From: Manduca sexta
Taxonomy: Eukaryota > Arthropoda > Insecta > Lepidoptera > Sphingidae
Reading direction: 5' to 3'
Length of the DNA: 64,000 nt
NCBI RefSeq assembly: GCF_014839805.1
Contig: NC_051123.1
Coordinates: 9,220,727 to 9,284,726 of the forward strand
The notes beneath the pieces were generated by a model, which worked only from the letters and a program-made list of their open reading frames with translations, searched no databases and had not been told where the DNA came from. Shown here one piece after another: positions 1 to 9,319 of this stretch. The position numbers and the translations under genes were made by a program. The first letter of the stretch is position 1, and each line of letters opens with the position of its first letter.

Positions 1-938
1 GCACGAAAAAGGTTTTTTTGCTTATTATTTATTTTACATACTAAATTACATCTCACTATTGATACAAAAGGAAAATGTAAAACATAATACAGTTACCAAT
101 TTATAAAATAAAACTACAGGAATATGTTATCGTTTTTTAATAAAAGAGCAATCATCATTATAGTGTTAAAAACTAATATTGCACCTCCCCTATCCCAGTG
201 CATAATGTCTTCCTACATAATTTAGTTTTTCACTCAGTACTAGTGCAGGGTTTAGGATATGAGTAAAACTCCCATTTGGTATTGAGATCTCTTTATTAAT
301 CATAGACTAACTTCGATAAACTATTTTACGAACAACACTAATGCAATAACAAATTTAGAACTACGGAATAAGTTGTCATGAAAAATGGTTTATCTATTTT
401 TTTTTGTAGTTATCTGTAAAGAATATGTGGGTGTGTAAAGTATATTTTATCTCTACTTTCCTCTACCTTGGAACTACTCAACTACTTTATATGTTTTAAC
501 TGCAATAAACTACAGTGTATTTAAATGTAAATAATATATACACTATGCTACTTCATAAAATGCTAATAACAAGTGGCTTTTATGATTAGCTGTGACTATC
601 AGACAGAAAATAAATGCAATGAGGAATTTGTGAAAAAAAAATGTAACAGCAATGGACTGAAAAATTTGCTTATAACCACCACTGTGGGTAGCTACATTAA
701 AAAATCTAGAAAAATCTAGGACTAAATCAAATAAAACTTGTTTATATGATATCTGGCAAAATCAGCGTGATATAATGACAATTTACATGAAATGCTGATC
801 TTGAATATATTTAAACTGTATAAATACTTGGTAACTTGGCAGATACAGGATTATTTTGATTATGTGTTCTGGATGCATGCCAATCACATTTAGTTTTTAC
901 CAGAGTATAAATATGCTTGATAGCAAATAACTATTGAT
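1..938. other. AT-rich 3' flank of the ZNF511-like gene
   Basis: No coding or clear repeat structure seen. It should contain the 3' UTR; the first minus-strand AATAAA beyond the stop that I see is at about 294-289. Confidence 0.4.
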
Positions 939-2284
939 CTAATTTTCATCAGGTAAGCTGTCTTTTAAATCTTTCATGACGCCATCAATATCGATTCTTT
1001 TTTTTTGACCTCCATGTTTTGAAATGGGATGCCCAAATAATGGATTTTTTTTGTGCAACTCATGGATTTTTTTTTCTGGACCCTTATCAATTTCCATAGA
1101 CAAATCCACAAATTCATCCTTGGACTTATTCTTTGGTTTATTGGTCTTCTTTTTATTTTTTGGTCTGCAATCAAATCTGAAATCTTTGGGCAATTTATGG
1201 ACAAGGACACCATGCTCTAATCTGTCTGTGGGGGTCGAAAACTTTTCAGTGCATTCTTCTACGAAACAGCAATACTGAAAAAAAAGAAAAATAATATAAG
1301 TCAAATAAAAAAAAAATTATCAAATGTCCCATTATTTTTTTAACTGCATGAAAGCCTTAATGTCGGGTTTGTTGGTCTGTTCTTGACAGCGAATTCAGAA
1401 AAGAAAAACAACATGTGAATAAGAGGCCCTTTTCAAGTTCAACAAAGGTAATTGTACTATTCAATTATTTTTCTGTTTGTTAAATATTACGCAATTTTTG
1501 AGCAACATAGGCGTTTAAAAATATATGTGAATTAAATTATTAGTAACTATAAAAATCTTTAAGAATACCCTTAAGCATTACTTAAATTATTGCTGTTTCA
1601 TTAGGAAAAATCGAGCTGTGTCTGCATTTACTTCTAACGATCCAGAAATCTTCAAAACCCTCGCAGTTACAATTTATCAGCAAAGGCAAATTTTTTAACC
1701 ATTAGATAAAAGTAATCCATTGAAAAATCATAACCAAACTGAATGTAAAAACGAGATAATTAGATAATTTAACTATAATTTTATTCTCGCAAATGTAATT
1801 ATTTTCAATTTTTCAGCTGTATTTAATCCTAAAAATATCTTTTATCTAACAATTGCAACATCATGATTTTGTCACCCGCATTGCTCTGGAGGGAAGTGGA
1901 CAATTAATATTCCCAACTCCTCCCTATCTTTCTATTTGATTAATTTCGTTGCGGGATAATGACATATTAGTTTTCCCTGAGACTCCTCGAGCTTCACTGC
2001 TCGGTGTCACAAAATGCGTGCTATTGCTGATCTTGGCTTACAGGAGTTGTAGTGGTGGTTGTGAGGGCGGGAAAGTCTCTAAAAAATTGGAAAATCAACT
2101 TTAGTGTTAGTTGTTGTATAAACTTACTGAAGGTTTCCTCTCTGCCATAGCAGAGAAGAATGAATCATGGTTTTCTCTAATATGTAGATCCAGCAAATAC
2201 GGGTTTGGCAGCACTTTCTTGCATTGACCACATGCATATCTGTGATTGTCATTGTGTTCTATAAATACCGCTTCATCCGTAAAT
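939..2284 (-). CDS. ZNF511: ZNF511-like C2H2 zinc-finger protein (3' two exons, partial)
   Basis: Two minus-strand exons join in phase. Exon 2284-2128 follows acceptor ...TTTATTGCAG and ends at donor GTAAGT. Exon 1274-939 follows a T-rich tract ending CAG and runs to the stop. The spliced protein reads a first-finger tail (H..NH), then a second finger (YACGQCKKVLPNPYLLDLHI, then H), then YCCFVEECTEKFSTPTDRLE with a third His pair, then LPKDFRFD. This order, with the DLHI..NHDSFF and ECTEKF signatures, is that of vertebrate ZNF511, a small nuclear zinc-finger protein of poorly known function. The C-terminal tail is Lys-rich. The exon holding the first-finger cysteines and the start codon was not found between 2285 and 2741, and an unrelated gene end lies just upstream on the same strand. 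The family assignment is from recalled motifs and is fairly sure; the gene model is incomplete. Confidence 0.82.
1914..2079. repeat. 166-bp interspersed repeat, copy 1
   Basis: Begins CAACTCC and ends GGGCGGGAAAGTCTC, with an internal hairpin around CGAGCTTCACTGCTCG. It is closely matched, at the same length, by 62222-62387. It lies in the intron of the ZNF511-like gene. Class unknown. Confidence 0.8.
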
Positions 2285-2444
2285 CTGCAATAAAGATGTA
2301 TTTCACGACCAGACCAACCGGATAAATAGATCAAAATATAAGTCGATCAAATAATTTCATTGTGAGGCCACATTGCCTTGCCATTGATAAAAAAAAAATA
2401 CAAAACTATTCTCTACTCTATGTTCGTTGTGTTAATGTTAACTG

Positions 2445-2600
2445 ACAGATTTCAATACACGATCCTAATCTTAATCTTCAGTCCGATTATAAGGATAAAA
2501 CAATAAAAACGTTTCATTCGTAAACATGTCAATTAAATTTCATTCTGATTGGTCAATATTTGTGATCGATCGACTAAAATATTGGGGATTGTATTTATAT
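2445..2600. mobile_element. CCAAT-family palindromic MITE, copy a
   Basis: Degenerate copy: TTTCAATACACGATCCTAATC on the left, TTCTGATTGGTCAAT on the right. The most complete copy is at 57480-57648. Confidence 0.65.
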
Positions 2601-2741
2601 TTAATTAAATCGACGGATAAAACCTACTTGTTTGAAATCTGAACACTGTGTAAGAGTATCTAAATATTTCTTTTTACGTCAAATAAATTCGAAAATCATA
2701 TTATACTTACTAAATATTAAGTTTAATAGTTATTAAAATGT

Positions 2742-4883
2742 TTATTGGATCCTAACGAAGCTGGTAGGAGCGGCATTTCTTAGGATATGTTTAAGCAACA
2801 TGAAGGCATCACGCCGTCCTCTAGCTTCTTTAAATCTCCAATTATTTGACGTAAGAAAGCAAAAACAGTTAATGCAATGCACTGATTGATAACGTTTGTA
2901 AGAATTAATTTAAATTACTTAGGTTCGATTTTTGAGTCACATACAAGTGATCTAATGAATACATTATAACTGAAATATGTCAAACAACCATATTTATGAA
3001 CTTTACAAATGCAATTGTAAATTTATTTGTGTTATGAATAACTTTTGATGATTTAAAAATTGACCCTAAAATTATACAATAGCAGTTCTTACGCTTCGTC
3101 GTCATGGATTCCAAGTCGCGGCGGAGGTTTATCAATAGCGGCATACAAACTTTTTGGATCAATTCCCTTCTCCGATAAGGAGGTTAACAGCTCTACAAGT
3201 TCTGCGAGAGCTTTCATACTGAAAAACAACCACCATATTAAATATGAATATAAAAAAAAATAATCAATTTTGAAAATAGAATTACTGGAATATTTAACCC
3301 GGGTCCTCGTTTTTTTTTAATAAAGTGCACAAATACCTGCTACAGAACATAAAGAAAATATTCTAATCTAGATTATAATGTGGATATACGTTACATAAAT
3401 ATTTAATTTGTTATTAGTTACATTGTAATGGGCAAGATAAGTATGTAATACTATTGTAAATTATTTTAAAGCATGTGTAACTTCGCAACGTTTCTATTTC
3501 TACTGTTGTCATTAAAAAACCATAAGCAGGTACATAATAATTAAATTTAAACCAAATTTTGATCATACATTTACATAGAATTCGCTCTCAGTACTCAGGT
3601 ACATAACTTCGTTAAATTACTCGGTTAATGATAACTACGGTTAATTTCAATTGTTATTAATTTCCGGTTTTCCACCTAAAGGTTGCCTATCATATTGGCT
3701 GCCTATCTAATTATGCTGTAATATTGATTTAAGTACTTAATTGCAAATAACTGACTATTATAGTTTTAATAATTTTGAACAAAGATTAACTATGGTGCTC
3801 GTTTATCAGTTTCCGATGAAGCGATTCTACAATAAGTTCAGACAATAATTTTAACGTACGCATGCGCGGTACGGCAACGCTCTGAGGTCCTAGGTTCGAA
3901 TCCCGGGTCAGGCAAAGTTTTGTTTTGTTTTTTTGCTCAGTATCAGTCCATTGTTTAGAATTTGTACCCGATATTTCGTTAGGCTCGTCCCCTATCACAT
4001 CATGGGACGGAACACACATGGCTAAAAATGGGTGCACGCGGTGGTTGCGCCGTGGATTCGTGTTTCAAGCTTAATTAAATTCATTATTTCACATCAGGTC
4101 TATTGTATTACCTTCTTGTATTTGGATATGACATATCTACATCTATTTGAATTTATGTAATTACTTTTATAATATTTCTCTTATAACCAAACGTATAGAA
4201 TTACGGTGCCTGCATTCAAATGAATATTTATTAACACAAGCACATAACGTTTTGGGTTGTTATAATGTCCTCCTTTTCTTCGAAGAACCCTTTTGTCCAC
4301 TCCACTTTGGGCTCGGCCACAATGGCCGAACACACTATTATAGGATGTTGCAGTGAGGCTTAGGACTTACGAACGGTCGCCACCGATGACACCCCAGAGG
4401 TTCCAGCCTCAAGAAAATCGTTAGACCGTATAAAAAATACAAAAAAAACCCCCAACCTGCGATTCTGGTTAATTAAATATTTTATTGCTAATATATGCAC
4501 AACTACCAACTACGTAGCTTTTTAAGATACCATAACACTATCTTGCCATTTTTCTTGTGTAGAATCCAGTGTCCTTGCTAATGAGGTACTGGTAACTCAA
4601 GGTTTATCAACTACAGCGAACCGGGAGGGGAAATGTTAGAACACAGCGGGAAGGCATCTCTATATTTAGATCGCGGTAAACAATTTGATGAACAATCAAC
4701 AGTATTGATGCTAGCTGAGGTAGAGGAGGTCTTAACTTGTATAGAATCCTATATAACTGGTGGTAAGTCTTACTTGGTATCATGTTTGGAAACTTCAGGA
4801 ACGGATGCCACGGGTGGCATGGCCATGGTCACGAGGAGTTCTTTAAGCTTCGCACTTAGTCCTTCTCTTAACTCTTGTAATAT
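2742..4883 (-). CDS. Unidentified gene, last three coding exons
   Basis: Three minus-strand exons are linked by consistent splice phases: 4883-4774 (acceptor TCTGTTACAG, donor GTAAGA), 3218-3093 (acceptor GTTTTTCAG, donor GTAAGA) and 2835-2742 (acceptor ...ATTGGAG, ending TAA). Together they encode the C-terminal 109 residues. The first exon is helical and charged (ILQELREGLSAKLKELL), then Pro-rich. The second has KALAELVELLTSLSEKGID followed by DKPPPRLG. The third is basic (FKEARGRRDAFMLLKHIL) and ends SFVRIQ. The stop codon overlaps an AATAAA. I do not recognise the family. No signal peptide or membrane segment is visible. The three-way phase match and non-repetitive character argue for a real host gene; the last acceptor has a weak pyrimidine tract. 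Upstream exons would lie beyond 4.9 kb, past the nested hAT insertion. Confidence 0.6.
3848..4060 (+). repeat. tRNA-derived SINE, family B
   Basis: Pol III B-box-like GGTTCGAATCC inside CTGAGGTCCTAGG..., followed by the family body with CTATCACATCATGGGACGGA. Best compared with the copy at 55826. Confidence 0.8.
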
Positions 4884-4939
4884 CTGTAACAGAACATTTC
4901 ATACAACTGTTTTTGTATACGAATATTAATTCACAAAAT

Positions 4940-5064
4940 TTAAACCTTATAACGAGCATAGAAATAAGTGAGTAAATTATATTATTATTATCATTTTACT
5001 GTTTATATTTCCACATTGACCTATGTTAGTAAAGGAAGTGAAATACAAACTGCATCGTCTAGGA
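4940..5064. other. Short unassigned stretch before the nested hAT pair
   Basis: AT-rich. Its last eight bases, GTCTAGGA (5057-5064), are the left target duplication of the outer hAT element. Confidence 0.6.
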
Positions 5065-5077
5065 TAGAGATGGCGAA

Positions 5078-6601
5078 TAAGGCTCGACCGAGATCTCGGT
5101 CTCGGTCTCGGTCTCGGCATTCTCGGCTATAAATCCAGCCGAGAATTTTGTCTCGGTTCTCGGCTAAAAACCGCCGAGATTCTCGGCAATTACCGAGAAA
5201 CTTTGTACGGAACAGAATGAGATTCAAATCAGCGCGCAGCCATATTCGTCGCTCGGTGTGAGTGAGTGAGTAGGCAGTCTGCGTTGTGATTGGTTGGAGT
5301 CCAGTTGGTGAACTGCGGCCGCCTTCGCGCCGTTCGTTCACGGTTTATTTAGCCATTGTTGATTGTTGTTAAATTGAAATTAGTAAAAATATTCTAGTTA
5401 ATAAAAGTAAGTAACAAACCCACATTAGGCCAGCTTGGTGAATGCCTAAACCCTCTCAGTAGTAAAGGAGAGATGTTCCCAGCAGTGAGATCCAATATTT
5501 AATACATCGTATAAATTGCATAAATGTAAGTACTTTTTAACCGAGTTCAAAAAAAGGAGGAGGTTATCAATTCGACGGGAATGATTTTTTTCTTTTGTAT
5601 GTTTGTTACCTCAGAACTCGCTCATTTATGAACCGATTTGGAAATTTCTTTTTTTATTCGAAAGAATTTCTCTCCAGATTGGTCCCATAATTTTTTTTTC
5701 AACATCGCTTCAGTAGTTTGTTTTAAAAAAAACTAGAATAATTATGTTGTCCTAGAAAACGAAATCGCGAATTTTGCTTTCCTATGACGTTTTTAGTTAT
5801 GTTTTTGCATTGAATTTGGTTGAGTGTACTTCTCATATACTTATACATATAGCATAACATCTTTTCCGAGTGTCAGGGGTAGGCAGAGGCGTAACATTTC
5901 AGCGCGATAGTCGTACTGTGTGTGAAACATATCAGTTGTGTTTTTGGGTTGGGTTTAGTTGACTCTACTTCTTACATGCATATATATAGCATCACACCTT
6001 TTCCCCTTTTCAGGGGTACTCAGAGGTGTAACTCTTGAGCGCAATAGTCGTATCGTGAGTGAAACACGCCATCGAGGAGGTGAATCATCATCGAACAAAA
6101 AATTAAACCGCCTTCAAAAACCACTCAAAACCAAAAAAATATTTCACGTTACAGGTATATATTGGATACCAATTTTGGAGCCGGTGCCTAATTAAAATTG
6201 CTAGTTAAGCTATATTTGTTGCATAGTCCATCTATGAGCTAAATTTCCTATATACCTCATATACCTGTTATGTGAAATTATTTTTTGGTTTTGAAGGCGG
6301 TTTAATTTTTTGTTAAAATTATTTTATAAGTATTGTTTTGCTGAGTTATTACTTGTACGATAAAAGGAGACACTCTTTGAAGGGTGAAAATACCGAAAAA
6401 AATTTATACTATATTATGTTATTTGACTTTGATTGTTAAGCGGTTTTTTATAAACAGTGCCTACTGTAGTATACAGTTAACAATTTTTTTATAGTTTATT
6501 CATGATTTGTCTATTCTCGGTCTCGGCCGAGATTTTATTTCATTCTCGGTCTCGGTCTCGGTCTCGGCCGAGAATGAAAAACCCGTCTCGGTCGAGCCTT
6601 A
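5078..6601. mobile_element. Inner hAT-type element with CTCGGT repeats
   Basis: Ends TAAGGCTCGACCGAGA and TCTCGGTCGAGCCTTA are perfect inverted repeats. The flanking 8-bp duplication ATGGCGAA (5070-5077 and 6602-6609) is part of the outer element. Subterminal (CTCGGT)n arrays sit at both ends. Inside are two direct copies of an about 110-bp module (about 5818-5930 and 5950-6070) and an inverted pair (about 6095-6150 and 6250-6315). No transposase is encoded. Confidence 0.88.
5415..5505 (+). repeat. Fragment of SINE family A tail
   Basis: Contains the TAAACCCTCTCAGTAGTAAA...CAGCAGTGAGA pattern of the SINE A 3' part, inside the inner hAT element. Confidence 0.5.
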
Positions 6602-7075
6602 ATGGCGAACCAGTGGCACGCGCGCCAGTGACGAAATAATTCGGGCACGCGAGTAATATGCTAAACATTGTATATGTATCTTCTTTGGGCTACACTTCGC
6701 TTAAGCACCAGGTGCAGTGATGCCTCTTTACCGGGAGCCGATAAAAAAACTTTGTTGGGACAAAAAAAAATCGCTAAAGACGCAGTCGGATAGATAAACC
6801 CGGTCCTAGGTAGCACGTTACGGGTCCTTTTTTAATAAAATAATGGCACGTTAACCATTCAAGGTTCGCCGTCTCTGGTCTAGGACATAATTTAGGTCAT
6901 GAGCACATATTTAGAACCTAGATTATCCTTATGACCTAACCTGCAGGATCCAGAGAAATAACGAGTTATTATTGATCATATAGAAGTCAGGGAAAATACC
7001 GAACCGCAGAAATTGGTTACGTGTCTGATTTAATGGTTTCAACTAATCCTCACTTTTCCCCTTTGAGGCTCCACG

Positions 7076-7323
7076 TCATCCGCAATGACTAAACAAAATT
7101 TTGATTAGCGTCTGTAGTTTTACAGGCTTATCATCTCCATCGGCGTTTAGCCACGCTTCTCTACTAACCAAGGTTGTCGACAATGAATAATGATACGAAT
7201 GAAAAACATTATACTTTGTACAATACCGTCGTAGCTGAAGTAAATTTATAGGCATGGGATCGTGAATCTTGGAATATCGAAATCCCGGCCAATTTGCAGA
7301 TAATTTTATATCAAACAAGAGGT
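7076..7323 (-). CDS. Candidate exon, possibly of the unidentified gene to its left
   Basis: After a possible acceptor (CAATACTGTAG, exon from 7323) an open frame runs to a stop at 7076. It has protein-like content: FDIKLSANWPGFRYSKI, then LLQLRRYCTKYNVFHSYHY and REAWLNADGDDKP. A GTAAAA inside it at 7123 would make an exon of 7323-7124 ending in phase 0. That is the phase needed to join the next exon of the unidentified gene at 4883. The donor is weak, and the read-through form simply ends at the stop. I do not recognise the domain; a transposon fragment is an alternative. Confidence 0.3.
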
Positions 7324-7724
7324 CTACAGTATTGAAAGAATCTTCGGGAAATAAAAATTAAAGGCATTTTAAACAAAATGCTCTTATCCCTAGAACTTCA
7401 GGGGATATAAAAGAAAAGGATTAAAGCGAGAAGCGCTTTTATCCCTTGACATTTTTGGATGTCATCCTGTTATACCAACTGATTTCAGTTGTGTTGGCAA
7501 GCGTAAATAATGGAAACGTAATGAATGGCATTATAAAGGTTTGATAATAAAAATGATATTGCTATATTAAATAAGTACATATGATTTTTTGCTGTGTAAC
7601 GATTATTGTACGATTCTAAATACAAAAAATTTGTAACTAACTTAATAATTTTACTAGAAGTACAATAGTTTCTGGTTAAAATTAATTGGCTGTATAAAAG
7701 CGTGGAACGCACATGGAAGTATTT

Positions 7725-7925
7725 CTTCGTTCCCAAGCCGGGCAACTGCCCAAATTGATATTCAAACCTATTTTTTTTCTTAGTATCTATCCGGAGTCTG
7801 GAATTTGGGTGCGACATGGCGATAGCCCCCTATCACATCATGAGATGGAACATACTTTTCGAAAAGCGGATACCCTAGTTGCACATCTGCCTACCTTTTC
7901 GAGGATAAAGACGTGATGTGTGCGT
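7725..7925 (+). repeat. SINE family B, 3' part
   Basis: Carries GGAATTTGGGTGCGACAT, CTATCACATCATGAGATGGA and TTTTCGAGGATAAAGACGTG, matching the body and tail of the 55826 copy. Confidence 0.75.
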
Positions 7926-8269
7926 ATTACATCAGCTGATTTCAGACTGACGTTTTTTATTTTAATTTTAGTTTATTGACTGGAAAGTTATAATATGATT
8001 AATTTGTAGATTATAATTTGATTCTCATTGTTTTAACAAAAGAAAAAAAATAATATGGGGTACCTTAATTTCGGGGTTATCCCCGAAACCCCGGGATCAC
8101 AAAGGATTGAAATAAATTTTCTACCTACATTCCTCAAGGATATTATTAAGATAATTTTTCAGTTGTGTAAGTAGTGTTAGATACACGAGCGGCGGACTAC
8201 CTTTCGGCACATTAGGGGACAAGGGAAGCAAAAATATTTTTTAAATAGACACTTACGTATTAAAATAAA

Positions 8270-8365
8270 AGTAATTAACGGTTTTCCCGGTTTTTATGTT
8301 TAATTTAAATTCTCTCAAGTCCGAAACCTTTGCAGCCTTTATGGTCTCGGAGTGGATGAGCTGTT
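8270..8365 (+). repeat. Interspersed repeat with CTTTGCAGCCTTTATGG core, copy 1
   Basis: GGTTTTCCCGGTTTTTATG...TTTGCAGCCTTTATGGTC matches 42985-43075 and, inverted, 53195-53330. Confidence 0.6.
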
Positions 8366-9319
8366 GGTCGTCCAAAACCAAGAAGTTCCAGTAGTTCAAT
8401 AAAAATAATTAATACCACAATATGTAAGTATTATTGGCAGAGCTTGCTATAACCCTATATCGAAATTTTTCGGGGGTCCTCCGCCCTTTAGGGCAAAGTA
8501 ACCTTTTTGGTACCTGGTGAAGATTAGTGTTTGGGTTAAGAGGGACCGTATACCATTGAAACGGCTGGTACAGCGGTACTTTACGTAATAGGTAAGTATA
8601 CAAAATCCAAGAAGAAAAGCAGCTATCCCCTCTCAACACCTGCCCCATGTGCGTAAACTCATATCCAGAAATTACCTTCTACATACCGTCAACTTCGCGT
8701 GTATATTACCATTTCCTAAATTATATAGATTTATACTTACAATCCTAGATACGTAGGTATAGCAAAAATAAAAACTGTAAACACCTACAGGAAACAAGGT
8801 AAGTGGGTAGTGGGTACCTATATAAAAATGTTGTTAGTTAGATCTTGATTAATAGAATGCCCAATAGGGGAACACACACAACTATACACCTATTTTGGCA
8901 CCCCATTCAGCAGATTCACTGCGTTGAGATTATGTATTCATTCAATTCTCGACAGTACTCAGACTTGACCTCGATTTGCTGATTGTCGTTCATACAGCTG
9001 ATAAAATATAACCACTCATGCAAGTCATCATCGCGAGCCGCGGAACAGTTCGGCTGCCGACACGGTCCAATAAATGCCGCTTAGTTGTTACTAAGATAAT
9101 AACCTCAACTTCCTTAGCATCATTCAACTCATTATTTATATTACACTCGCGTAATACACACGTGAGTGAATAATCATTGTTATGAGTGACGTCTTTGATT
9201 AATAAAATAGGAACTGATATTGCGACGTGTTTTTATTGATCGTGTTTAGTGCTCTAGTTACCGCATTTAGTGGTGTATTAACGGTATTCATAATATTATA
9301 AACAAGGAAAACAGTAAAA

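Larger units (their letters stand above)
5065..6877. mobile_element. Outer hAT-type element, interrupted
   Basis: Terminal inverted repeats TAGAGATGGCGAACC (left, interrupted by the inner element) and GGTTCGCCGTCTCTG (right). They are flanked by a perfect 8-bp target duplication GTCTAGGA at 5057-5064 and 6878-6885. An 8-bp duplication and CAG-like ends are hAT features. No transposase frame. Related in end sequence to the element at 28289-28714. Confidence 0.85.
6886..9319. other. Region between the minus-strand gene and NTPase
   Basis: Holds the candidate exon near 7.1-7.3 kb, a SINE B copy and a fragment of a lepidopteran repeat at 8270-8365. A palindromic TTTCGGGGTTATCCCCGAAA lies near 8070. 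The NTPase promoter must lie in the last few hundred bases; no clear TATA box is seen. Confidence 0.5.

Noticed and set aside
2600..2700. Possible ZNF511 first exon ending in a GTAGGT donor (minus strand)
   Set aside because: The frame gives no CxxC finger half and leaves one base, whereas the next exon needs two.
3060..3263. Plus-strand frame opposite the unidentified gene's middle exon
   Set aside because: It is the antisense shadow of the phased minus-strand exon 3218-3093.
3890..3915. tRNA gene suggested by GGTTCGAATCC
   Set aside because: Only a B-box of a SINE copy; no cloverleaf could be formed with the flanks, and the same motif recurs in SINE copies.
4633..4929. 98-codon plus-strand frame
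   Set aside because: It overlaps in antisense the phased minus-strand exon 4883-4774, which has a proper acceptor and donor.
8409..8648. 79-codon minus-strand frame
   Set aside because: No splice-phase partner or family; composition does not stand out.
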